A program made the translations under genes and the position numbers. 64,000 nt of DNA from Mesostigma viride (lineage: Eukaryota; Streptophyta; Mesostigmatophyceae; Mesostigmatales; Mesostigmataceae), in contig RPFO01000154.1 in the NCBI GenBank assembly GCA_009746045.1, positions 7,248,193 to 7,312,192 on the forward strand, read 5' to 3'. Below the pieces are notes generated by a model, which did not search any database, was not told the origin of the DNA, and saw only the letters and a program-made list of their open reading frames with translations. Positions 30,393 to 39,401 of this stretch are shown piece after piece (position 1 is the stretch's first letter; each line of letters begins with the position of its first letter).

Positions 30393-32389
30393 CTATTCAG
30401 CATCACAGAGAGCGAATGGTTGGCAAGCATAGACTGAAGCTTTATTACCCTCCTTTGGCAGACGTGTCAGGGGTAGAATTCTTGGACATGGATTCAGAGC
30501 CTCAGTCTGGTGGGTTGGTCTCACCCAGTGAATTGGCTAGGGACATAGCTGATGCAAGCAACACAACCATAGACGCTCCTGTGTTCCTCAGTGGTGCAGC
30601 CCCACCACAGCCCACTGGTCCAACTGGGCAGGAGGAACGTGCACTGGATGAGCAGCAGGTCGCTCCTCCCTCATCTCAGGAACAGCCACACGAAGCAGCA
30701 GATCCTGTTGTCCCCAGGAATAAATTTGCTGAGGCTCTAAAAGCTCTACATAGAGCACACACTGCCAAGGCACAAATGGCAGCAGGTGCAGCACAAGTCA
30801 ATGCTGTGGGTGAATCTAACCAGGATCCCAGTATTCTGGCAGTAGACACACAGGCACAGGTGAGCATCATCAGTGCACAAGCTGTATCTGGCCTAAGTCT
30901 GCAACGCTCGCCCTGGGCTAGAGTGTCAGATTTTTCAGGCAAAACAAAAATGGCAGTCAAAGGCCAAGTGCTAATTCCCATTCTGGGTGTGCCCACTCCC
31001 TTCCAGGTAGTAGAGGGCTACAAGGGGAATGCACTGCTGGGGGAACCATTTGTCTCATACCCTGGAGTAGTCATCTCAGCTGGGAGGTTGAGCGTGACTG
31101 GGGTGGGGCAGGTCACCCTGGACCATTTCAAAATTCCTTTAACACAGATCAGTGATGGCCTGGAAGCAGCCATCAATGCTGTCAACATAAAATACCTCCC
31201 AGGTCAGGAACCCTGTGTTGATTCCCTCATTCATTCTCAGAAGCTACACCCCTCTGCGTTTGGGCTTGGTAGATGGGACATAGCGTCCATGTCTCCCTTG
31301 TCCTATGATGATGTGGTCAAAGACTGTCAAACGCAGATTGGTTTTCTGAAATGGATGGAAGCCTTTAACAGGGCTAGAGAGGAATGGGTTTGTCCTGATC
31401 CACGTAGTAAGTCCCAGGTACCACCTGTAACACCGATTGAGGCACTGCCACAAGGGGCCAGAAAGCTCAGACTGAAGTTTGTCTGCAAGCATAAACCCCA
31501 GGCAGATGGGACACCTCCCATTTTTCATGCCAGACCTTGTGTCACGGAGTTCAGGGGCTCCACTGAGCTAACAGAGGCTGAACTGTATACCCCTGGTATT
31601 CAGCAGACGTCTCTTAAGGTCCTGTTGGCCACTTTCCTTCACCATCTGAATGCTGGTAAGGACTACGTGTGTAAAGCCACTGACATTAAGCGTGCCTTCC
31701 TTAAAGGCAACCCTGACATAGCCCAAAAGGTGTGGAGGGGTCAAGTCTATGTGGTCAACACTCCCAAAGTCTGGTCTGGGGACATCAAGGAACCTCATCT
31801 AAGGCCTAACTTGGGGGTAGAAGGGCTTCAGTCAGCACCTAAAATTTTTAGGCTGTCTGCCCAAGAGGTCTTCCTGAAGCTGGGGGCCCAGTATGATGAT
31901 ATTGACCCTTGTTTCTTCACCATCCCTCATCCTGCTGGTATGATGATGTTTGTGTGGCATGGGGATGATCAGCTCATTACTGGTCCCAGGGCAGCTGTGG
32001 AGGATTTCATTGCTCAAGTGTCTGCTAGCTTTGAATTAGGCAAGCAGCTGGAGCTGGGGAAAGATCCTGTCAAGTTCTGTGGCATCATTCTGAACCTGTT
32101 TAAGGAGCAGAAGGAGTGGGTGTGTTCTCTCAAAGCATCCCCTGAGTATGTCATGTCTTGCAAAGATGTTCTTCCCTCTGACATCACTCCTGATCTCTGT
32201 CCCACTATTAGGGGTAAGCTAGGTTGGCTGTGTGCCACTTGTGCTCCTCACCTGGCAGTGGTCAGCAGAGTGGATGATGATGTCCTCATGGAGGTAGGGT
32301 CTAGGGCTATTAAACAGGTGTTGCATGATGGCCCTCCCCTTATTCTTCATGCTTGGATCTGTTCCAACCCATCCACATCACATGCATGA
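30368..32389 (+). CDS. Protease-like segment and Copia reverse transcriptase
   Basis: The first about 50 residues finish the integrase end (HHRERMVGKHRLKLYYPP). Near residues 157-245 lies a retropepsin-like pattern, ILAVDTQAQVSII and later NALLGEPFVSYPG, with the usual Gly of D-S/T-G-A replaced by Gln. The RT follows: KATDIKRAFLKGN, GVEGLQSAPKIFRL, FVWHGDDQLITG at the catalytic box (HGDD instead of YVDD), FCGIILNL, and IRGKLGWLCATCAPHL. The order of RT segments is that of Copia RT. The frame ends just before RNase H. Confidence 0.82.
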   Translation: MSETGDTVTIQHHRERMVGKHRLKLYYPPLADVSGVEFLDMDSEPQSGGLVSPSELARDIADASNTTIDAPVFLSGAAPPQPTGPTGQEERALDEQQVAPPSSQEQPHEAADPVVPRNKFAEALKALHRAHTAKAQMAAGAAQVNAVGESNQDPSILAVDTQAQVSIISAQAVSGLSLQRSPWARVSDFSGKTKMAVKGQVLIPILGVPTPFQVVEGYKGNALLGEPFVSYPGVVISAGRLSVTGVGQVTLDHFKIPLTQISDGLEAAINAVNIKYLPGQEPCVDSLIHSQKLHPSAFGLGRWDIASMSPLSYDDVVKDCQTQIGFLKWMEAFNRAREEWVCPDPRSKSQVPPVTPIEALPQGARKLRLKFVCKHKPQADGTPPIFHARPCVTEFRGSTELTEAELYTPGIQQTSLKVLLATFLHHLNAGKDYVCKATDIKRAFLKGNPDIAQKVWRGQVYVVNTPKVWSGDIKEPHLRPNLGVEGLQSAPKIFRLSAQEVFLKLGAQYDDIDPCFFTIPHPAGMMMFVWHGDDQLITGPRAAVEDFIAQVSASFELGKQLELGKDPVKFCGIILNLFKEQKEWVCSLKASPEYVMSCKDVLPSDITPDLCPTIRGKLGWLCATCAPHLAVVSRVDDDVLMEVGSRAIKQVLHDGPPLILHAWICSNPSTSHA

Positions 32390-32847
32390 TGGACAGTTCC
32401 ATGGAGTCACGGGTAGTCACTAAGGTACAAGCCAGAGAGGCAGGTCTCTTTATGTTGTCTAACCCCACTGGCAAGCAATCTTTGGTTTCCTGGTTCAGCA
32501 GACTCCACAAGCGCAAGGCAGTCAGCAGCAATGTAGCAGAATGCCGTGCTGTGGTATCAGCTGTGTTGCATGCCAGGTATTTGAACCATCTGCTGGTGTG
32601 GTTGCAGCATCAGGCTGGTAGTTATGCTGGTGTCAAATCCCATCTGCTGACTGACAGTCAATCCCTTCTCTCTTTCCTGGACAACCCCTTGGCTGTGCAC
32701 ACCGATTTGGACTGGATTGTCCTCAAGCAGGAGTGTACCTATCTGGAGTCCAAGACTCACATTCGAGACCCTGACAATGCAGCAGATGCACTCACAAAAG
32801 TGCCACAGGCTGCAGGGCCTCAGTACAGAGTCCTATATACACGCTGA
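32353..32847 (+). CDS. RNase H of the Copia-like element
   Basis: The 164-residue frame overlaps the RT frame by 37 bp. It contains ITCMMDSSMESR (first acidic residue), RKAVSSNVAECRAVVSAVLH (Glu), HLLTDSQSLLSFL (Asp) and the terminal IRDPDNAADALTK typical of Copia RNase H. The frame change from RT lies between 32353 and 32389. Confidence 0.82.
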   Translation: MDLFQPIHITCMMDSSMESRVVTKVQAREAGLFMLSNPTGKQSLVSWFSRLHKRKAVSSNVAECRAVVSAVLHARYLNHLLVWLQHQAGSYAGVKSHLLTDSQSLLSFLDNPLAVHTDLDWIVLKQECTYLESKTHIRDPDNAADALTKVPQAAGPQYRVLYTR

Positions 32848-33237
32848 TGAACCCATATAACGGCAGAGGGTGAAGTGCCTCAGCCTAGGGATCTTAGCAC
32901 CAGATAGGAGGGTGGTCATGGGGTGGCAGGGTCTGAAGTGTCCCACCCGTAAGACTCTCTTTGCGTCAGGTCAGAAGGGTCCTCCTTTATTGATGGCTTG
33001 TTCTTTGTCAATAAAACGTGTGGTCATATTTTTCTGACAATGGTTTTCCTAACACAGGCACCCAACCAGTGGGGATGTTGTATCCAACACGGAGGAGCTA
33101 TGGGCGCTTTTATAAATGCATCTCTTTCAGTGTCCTGGTTGTCCCTGTGGGGAACCTTGCTTATCAGTAGTGGTTGGCATATGAGTGGGTTGTGGGAAGA
33201 GTCTTCCCCTCACTCCCCAAAGAAAAGTAATAATGGG
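32848..33237 (+). other. 3' untranslated part of the Copia-like element
   Basis: No coding sequence. It ends with a purine-rich stretch (AAAGAAAAGTAATAATGGG) just before the 3' LTR, the likely polypurine tract. Confidence 0.6.
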
Positions 33238-33758
33238 AGTTATTCTAGGGCTTCAGGCCTAGACTATCAGTACACGTGGCGTTGTCCCCGTCTCCCAAGT
33301 GGGATACGGACATGGACGGTAGTGTAGTACACTGGACATATCTCTACTAGGATTTAGATCCGCACGTGCCATGATGGGCACGTGGGTGCTAGATATTAGC
33401 GCTGAGATATGTAGTGCACACGCACGTGGGTATTCACGTGGTAGGGTTTATGAGCTGTGATGCAGACCACAAGGTGGCTGCAGTGCTAGTCCTGTACGGA
33501 GGTCCTAGGGGAGGTCCAGGATCGTCCACGTAGTGCTGTTAGGCAGTCGTTGCCTGCGGGCATCGTATCAGTCCTAGCTGGAGTAGATCTAGCTGGACGG
33601 AGCCAGCACCTCATTGGTTAGCACTAGTACAGGATAGCTAGGTTACCCTAACCTACGTGCCCATGCAATCCAGCTTGGCAAGCTTGCATGGGTTGATATT
33701 ATGCCAGCCATTGCATAATCCAACAGACGTTCGCATCCATTGCACGAGTGCCATAACT
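33238..33758 (+). repeat. 3' LTR of the Copia-like element
   Basis: 521 bp, a match to the 5' LTR apart from one visible base. It is followed by AGTTA and the right part of the TIR element. Confidence 0.9.
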
Positions 33759-34925
33759 AGTTAGAGTCCCGGGTTTTTATTATTTGATTAAAACCTTTTG
33801 TTTGTTTGTTTGTCCTGCAGCCGTTCAAGGCACGTGGGTACTTATTTAATTAAATTTCTTTTGTTTGTTTGGTAGATATGGTACACGCCGTCCCCAACCC
33901 GGCCCGGCGGCCCCCCTTTCGGCGGCCACACTCAGCTAGTAGCAGGCTATAGTCAGTGGACTCTCAGGTTAGTGATACCCTATTTAATTGCTCAAGGCCC
34001 ATAAGTATCGCACATGAGTAGTACATCTTACATGTACATCTGTAGACACGCTCAGGCCTCAGCCTCTACTGAGTACCGACCGACGTGCCCTGCCGAGGCA
34101 CTAGAGCAGTAGAGCGTGGATTGCTGGATGCAAAAGCGGTTCACTTGGTTCGCGCCTCACCCCGCGCTCGGCCTGCGTCTCGTGGTTTTTTTTCGATTTT
34201 CACGATATTTCATGTTCCCCGCCTGTCCAAGGTATTTTCGAAGGTTTTATGTACTTTATATTATATAATATAAAGTGTTTGTTTGTTTTCTCACAGGGCG
34301 ACGACCCCGTGCCCACATGAGTTAATTAATTAATTTTGTTTGTTTGTTTGTTGAGTCCAGTCCTCAGCCCCCGGAGTTAATTAATTAATTTTCTTTTGTT
34401 TTTTTTATGGTTTTCAGCCAGAACATTTTCCAGAAGCTAATTATTTATTTAAAACTTCTAATGCGGACGGTGTATTTAGTATCGGTGGTACTATCGGGCA
34501 TCCTGTGGCCCGTACGCCGTAACTTTTTACGGAATTCAGTGATCAACTCGTGATCGACGGGTGTCCTTTTCGCCTTTTCCCGTTGGGCGCAAGTCGACGG
34601 AATTCGGAGATCGTACAGGCTTCCGTGCGTGGTTAGACGGAAGACGCCGTATCTTGGGCGGCGGACGGAGCGCGTTGGTGCAGTGGGATACGATTGGCGT
34701 TCACTCGCTGAAATCTTTAATGGCTTTCAAGTCGTCTCGCGACATTTTGACGTTAGCGATTCGGGGAAATGGGTATATTTTATTAGCCAATTATGGACCA
34801 AAGAGGTGAGAGGGGAAATGAGTATCAGCGAATCCTAATTAAAGGTGGGCACACACACGTGTGGAGGTGGCAGGTGAAAGGCTAATAGGGCGCGTTATTA
34901 GACCAGGGAAGCCAGTGGACCTGAG

Positions 34926-37900
34926 TCATGTCGCCGTGAGGCATAGTGGTGAATACCTGATTACGGCCCAGTACTGTAGAGCATGAAAAAGCTGGAGCGG
35001 GCTGGGCTTGTCGTTATTGGGCCCTGGGTCCCACACCCTGTGTTGTTCCTGAGCCAGCAGCCAGTATCGGCGCATAGCCGCATTCCATAGGTATATAAAG
35101 CGCCGGACTACGCCGCCGCGGGTATACTCCTCGCGGACATTAAAGACTGTCTCGTTGCGTATGGTCCAGATCGCGTATAGCATAGTAGTGTGCAGCCATA
35201 TCCATTCTGCTTGGGAATCTGAAAGCTCGGTCCCTGGTGTGCCAGCAATACCGAAAATGATGGTACGCACGCTAATGGGAAGATTGGGTGGCGATGCCGT
35301 CCATGCGGCCCAGATGTTAATGAGCCACTTCCAAACCCCTGGGAGATTACAGAAAAGGAACCTGTGCTCAATGGTTTCACTAGGGTGCGTGCACAGGCAT
35401 GATGCATCATGACCAAAACGCTCGTGGAGCGTAGCGCAGACCCCTATCGCCCTATGCATCAGAAGATGTTGTACATCAGTGGCCCTGCGGTCCACGAGAG
35501 GGTGGTTTACCGCCAGGGTAATCAGCTTGACCCAAGTGTAGCCCGGCCATTGTATTCCCCAGCGGGCTCGGCCCGGATGGGGCTGATGGTACGTATGTAA
35601 CAAGATATCATAACCCCAGTCTGCGGTGTACTCAAAGATACATTTGCTGGATCTGATGTCCCCCTTGGTTAAGACCCATCCAAATTCAACCGGGTCCAGA
35701 TGTAGTAAATCGAGCCGTGTGTTGCCCACGTGTAGCCATGTAATGCTCCCAACCGGGGATAATGGGTCCGGCTGGATCATGCAAGATCTTGGCACAGACC
35801 ATGGGACTACGCGTATGCTGTGACACTGGGAAGATGGCGTGTACGCATATAAGGTGGATAGTTGATATAGACACCCATTATTGTGGCCAGGAATAGCTTC
35901 CAGCAGTTGTAGTTGGAGCCCATCATGTGGCAGAACCGTCACGACTAAACCTTTGCACGCAGGCGTGACTCCGTCGGCGTAGAAGCTAACCCAGTCTCCG
36001 GTTATAATTGGCTTGCGTGGGGCAGTCATCAATGCATGCCACGCCGCTGGTATCGCACTTATAAGGGTTTGCCACGCTTGCAGGGAGGGCATGTGGGAGA
36101 CCCAAGTGCTGACCTCGTCGTAGCTGAGCCGTCGATACGTAGCGCCGTGCCCCAGGTAGAGGTCCAGCACCCTGACAATCGGCGGTGACGCGCGCAGAAA
36201 GCCATCATACGGGTTGTGTCCGTGGAGAGTGCCGAGGGGCTTGTTAGTAGCGTCAGTGATTAAGTCATTAAAAAAGAGTGGCTGCCGTGCCACCTCCTCT
36301 CGGGTAGTAGGAAAGACTAGACAACCTGGCTTGAGCTTATTGTAACCTGTCCATATGCGCTGCCAGTACCATGGGAGTCCTTTGTACGAAATAAGGGTGC
36401 TGCCCAGTATTCCCGCCCCCAGTTGCCACGAGGTGCCACTAGCATGGGTGGAAAGAGAGGCTAGCGTTTCACGAGCAAGCATGCAGCCGGGGTGTGTGTT
36501 GACTCCCATAAAAACAGATATCACTTGTTTAGCATACAGCGCCCACAAACGCCATTGTATGTTGTGGAGCCCGAGGCCCCCGTGCACCCATGACATGAAG
36601 GACATCTCTCTGTTGATCCATCCGTGTACCGTGTGGGAGATTAAGCCTTTCTGTTTCCAGACAAAATTGCTGCCAATGCGTTGGATGAGCTGTGTGGTGG
36701 CGTCATTGGGTGGGTGTGCTTGGCAATAGTACAAAACCTTAGAGAACAAAAGTTGGTTGACGATCAGGGTTCGCCCGCGTAGGCTCATGCGGTGGACGCC
36801 CCCCCAGCGCCCTGCGGTAAGGAGAAGGCCTGCAAGTTTGCCCACGTGGTTGGTCTCATCATACATGAAAGAACGTTGTTCGGCCAAGCGTCCCTCGCGC
36901 GTGCAGCCGATGGGACAATTGTGCAAAAGGCGGTGATCCCCCGGCTTGACCCAGGTCACAGCCAGGTTGGGGAGGGCGGAGCGTAGGGTGTTGGTTTTGC
37001 CGATGTGCAGTCCCGTGGACTTGAGCACATTGCATCGTTGTTGTGTGGCAACAGAATAGGTAGTGATATTATCCATGACAGCATGCACTTCAGGCAAAGA
37101 GATACAAACATTTGTTGTGTCATCCACATAAGCCGTTTGGAATATACCTTTGCCGTTACCTGTCGGGAAGCCCCGAATGCGTGGATCGTTCTGGTGTAGC
37201 CAGTAGAGGCCTGCGTGGGCCAAGAGAAATAGAATAGGGGACATGCAATCTCCTTGTGGTAGCGATCGTGAACTAGCGCCGGTCGCTGACTTGTGTCCAT
37301 CTATTAGTAAATGCCATGCAAGTGATTTGATCAGACCCATAATGACGGTCATGAGTTGTGGGCCAAATCCTAGTGCGGTTAGAATGTGTTCTAGGTATTC
37401 CCAGCACATACGGTCAAAGGCTTTTTCAAAATCCCAGAACAATAAGAAACCCTCGATATCGTCGCGCCATGCTTTGTCCACAATGTCCATGATGAGGGTG
37501 ATGCTGTCGTTGATGTGGAGATTGGCCCTAAAGCCCACTTGCTCCGGACCAATGAGGAAGTCTAGGACGGTGTATAAGCGTCGTTGGATTATTTTACTGA
37601 TGATTTTGTACGCTACCGTAAGGAGACGGATTGGGCGGTAGTTTTTCCATAGAGTCTTGTCTCCTTTTTTGTACAGTAAGATAAGCGCAGATTCAGCCCA
37701 TCTGCCGCTCACCGTACCGTGCCGCCAAATTTCAAGAATACATTCGTAAAAATCTATGTGTAGAAGGGACCAGAACGTTTTCCAGAATTCAATAGGCAGA
37801 CCGTCGACCCCGGGGGCGCTACCGGTTTTGATGTGTTCCATAGCTGTGGTGGCCTCTTCCATGGAAGGGATTTGATCGAGTTCCTGCTGTTGAGCTGGTG

Positions 37901-38258
37901 TAAGGCGACGGGGAATGGCATGTAGGATTTTTTGCATGGCGGTAGATGAGTCAGGATGGGGTTCGTTTTGAAAGAGAGCTGAGTAGTAGCGGTGACCGCT
38001 TTGTAGTATGGAGGTGATGTCCCGGTGGCAACCGTGTTCGTCGTGGATTTCCGTGATAGAGGAGTGAGCTTTAGGGGTAGGGATCAGAGCAAAAAACTCT
38101 TTGGTCATTCTTTCTCCTACCTGGTGCCACCACAGATTTTCTGAGTCTAGTGCTAGGGTGTGCCGCTCGAAACGCAGTTTGTCTAGTTCGGTCTGGGCTC
38201 TTTGAAGTTTTGTTAGTTCAGAGTGATACAGGGTAGGCTTCGCTTGGAGTTTATTCAC
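34926..38258 (-). CDS. LINE reverse transcriptase with C-terminal zinc segment
   Basis: The 1,110-residue frame contains PGVDGLPIEFWKTFW, LLYKKGDKTLWKNYRPIRLL, IGPEQVGFRANLHINDSI, FWDFEKAFDRMCWEYL, SLPQGDCMSPILFLLAHAGL and the catalytic TAYVDDTTNV. Near the end comes CLCTHPSETIEHRFLFCN, the zf-RVT segment of plant and algal L1-like elements. It is in the same frame as the endonuclease ORF, separated by a single TAA at 38307-38309, so the two were one ORF2 protein of roughly 1,480 residues. Confidence 0.93.
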   Translation of the reverse strand: MNKLQAKPTLYHSELTKLQRAQTELDKLRFERHTLALDSENLWWHQVGERMTKEFFALIPTPKAHSSITEIHDEHGCHRDITSILQSGHRYYSALFQNEPHPDSSTAMQKILHAIPRRLTPAQQQELDQIPSMEEATTAMEHIKTGSAPGVDGLPIEFWKTFWSLLHIDFYECILEIWRHGTVSGRWAESALILLYKKGDKTLWKNYRPIRLLTVAYKIISKIIQRRLYTVLDFLIGPEQVGFRANLHINDSITLIMDIVDKAWRDDIEGFLLFWDFEKAFDRMCWEYLEHILTALGFGPQLMTVIMGLIKSLAWHLLIDGHKSATGASSRSLPQGDCMSPILFLLAHAGLYWLHQNDPRIRGFPTGNGKGIFQTAYVDDTTNVCISLPEVHAVMDNITTYSVATQQRCNVLKSTGLHIGKTNTLRSALPNLAVTWVKPGDHRLLHNCPIGCTREGRLAEQRSFMYDETNHVGKLAGLLLTAGRWGGVHRMSLRGRTLIVNQLLFSKVLYYCQAHPPNDATTQLIQRIGSNFVWKQKGLISHTVHGWINREMSFMSWVHGGLGLHNIQWRLWALYAKQVISVFMGVNTHPGCMLARETLASLSTHASGTSWQLGAGILGSTLISYKGLPWYWQRIWTGYNKLKPGCLVFPTTREEVARQPLFFNDLITDATNKPLGTLHGHNPYDGFLRASPPIVRVLDLYLGHGATYRRLSYDEVSTWVSHMPSLQAWQTLISAIPAAWHALMTAPRKPIITGDWVSFYADGVTPACKGLVVTVLPHDGLQLQLLEAIPGHNNGCLYQLSTLYAYTPSSQCHSIRVVPWSVPRSCMIQPDPLSPVGSITWLHVGNTRLDLLHLDPVEFGWVLTKGDIRSSKCIFEYTADWGYDILLHTYHQPHPGRARWGIQWPGYTWVKLITLAVNHPLVDRRATDVQHLLMHRAIGVCATLHERFGHDASCLCTHPSETIEHRFLFCNLPGVWKWLINIWAAWTASPPNLPISVRTIIFGIAGTPGTELSDSQAEWIWLHTTMLYAIWTIRNETVFNVREEYTRGGVVRRFIYLWNAAMRRYWLLAQEQHRVWDPGPNNDKPSPLQLFHALQYWAVIRYSPLCLTAT

Positions 38259-38306
38259 TATGCGTTGGTAGTACCGATAGTCCTGTCCTTTCTGGCGGCG
38301 GATATT

Positions 38307-39353
38307 TTAATACAGTTGGGAAAATTCTAGAATGTTGGCTAGGCCCTCCTGCATCCAACTGCAGCAGTCGGTGTAGCTACCCTTACTGGCTCTCCACGAC
38401 TGCCAGCGTGTCATGATCTCAAAGTAGTACTTATCGTCCGCCAGTAGGTGTTTGTTTAAGCGGGGAATGCCGGGGCCCCGGGCGGAGTTGGTGTGATGGG
38501 CCAGGGTAACGATGAGTGGGTAGTGATCAGAAAAATGAACAGAACGGTCGACCGATGCGTAGCAAACCAGGTCCGCCCACGTGGGAGTGATGTAGATTTT
38601 ATCAAGACGACGAGTAGTGCGTACATTTAAACGTGTGGCCAGCCAAGTGGGCCCGTGGTCTCGTGAGCGGATGACGTCCTGTAAGTTCAGGTCCAGGATC
38701 TGTTTACTGAAGGCCGCTGTGCGTATAGGGGGGTGTTCATCCAGATCTATATTGAAATCGCCCATCAACACAATTTCGAACCCCTGTGAGATAAGGTCAG
38801 CGGCCATTTTGAAAAGGGAAGGGTAGAATGAGGCTTGATCCGTTGGCTCGGTTGGGGCATATACACTGATAATGTATCCCTTATTTCCTGCCCATGTAAT
38901 AGACTGTCGCGTCCAACGGCCCTGCCATCTAGCCGCCGCTGTGTCGGTAGCTTCAGCCCAGTCCTGGTATGTCAGCGTGGGGTTGGGGGGCTTACGGTAT
39001 TGAATGAGGGCAGTGCCCCCTTGTGTACCGCGTGCCCATGCCCATCGGTGAACTGTCCTGGGTGCAAGTGCTCTAGCGGCCCTAAGAGCTGTGCGTGTGG
39101 CAGCTTGTTGGATTTTATGTTCCTGCAGGCCTACATGTATCCAGATTTCATGAGAGGGGCCCACGTAACGCTCGAGCAAGTTGTGTAATGCATTTGCTAA
39201 TTCTCGTGTGCGAGGTATTCGCTGTCCCTGCCCTGGTGTGTGTGACCCGTATGTGTTCAGCCCCCTGATATTCCACGATACCAGTGTTAGTTGACTCATG
39301 TCATTGCAGGGCTCCAGCGGACCAGGCCGGGTAGGTTCCGTGTAGGTCCCCAT
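38307..39353 (-). CDS. LINE apurinic/apyrimidinic-type endonuclease
   Basis: From the ATG at 39353 (an ATG at 39299, MSQLTLVSWNIRG, is also plausible). The motifs are SWNIRGLNT, HVGLQEHKI (catalytic Glu), YIISVYAPTEP, EIVLMGDFNIDLDEHPP, RRLDKIYITPTWAD and HFSDHYPLIVTL. All key exonuclease/endonuclease/phosphatase residues (N, E, D-N, D, S-D-H) are present. The frame stops with TAA at 38307 and continues into the RT frame without a shift. Confidence 0.9.
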   Translation of the reverse strand: MGTYTEPTRPGPLEPCNDMSQLTLVSWNIRGLNTYGSHTPGQGQRIPRTRELANALHNLLERYVGPSHEIWIHVGLQEHKIQQAATRTALRAARALAPRTVHRWAWARGTQGGTALIQYRKPPNPTLTYQDWAEATDTAAARWQGRWTRQSITWAGNKGYIISVYAPTEPTDQASFYPSLFKMAADLISQGFEIVLMGDFNIDLDEHPPIRTAAFSKQILDLNLQDVIRSRDHGPTWLATRLNVRTTRRLDKIYITPTWADLVCYASVDRSVHFSDHYPLIVTLAHHTNSARGPGIPRLNKHLLADDKYYFEIMTRWQSWRASKGSYTDCCSWMQEGLANILEFSQLY

Positions 39354-39401
39354 GGCGAGGTGAGGTTGGACCTGCGAAAGGTGCAAGACACGGCACAACA
39401 A

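Larger units (their letters stand above)
26030..33758 (+). mobile_element. Copia-like retrotransposon with unusual order gag-INT-PR-RT-RNase H
   Basis: LTRs of 521 bp (26030-26550 and 33238-33758) are flanked by AGTTA at 26025-26029 and 33759-33763. The LTR termini are AGTTAT...ATAACT rather than TG...CA. Only one LTR difference is visible (CAACACACG versus CAACAGACG). The internal part carries coiled-coil, Gln-rich and Gag-like ORFs, a CCHC knuckle, integrase, a retropepsin-like segment, then Copia-type RT and RNase H. The reading frame switches back and forth at short overlaps. Confidence 0.9.
25933..34474 (+). mobile_element. TIR DNA element (family 1, copy 2), interrupted by a Copia-like element
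   Basis: It starts with TACACCGTCCGCATTGG at 25933 and ends with the complement (one base different) at 34474. The pieces 25933-26029 and 33764-34474 join to about 808 bp, colinear with the inverted copy 6570-7350. The interruption is exactly the retroelement 26030-33758 plus one copy of its AGTTA duplication. There is no transposase gene. Confidence 0.85.

Noticed and set aside
38307-38309. UAA reassigned as a sense codon
   Set aside because: Only one such codon is seen in the LINE, and the host receptor exons and other ORFs use no in-frame TAA, so a mutation or readthrough is simpler.
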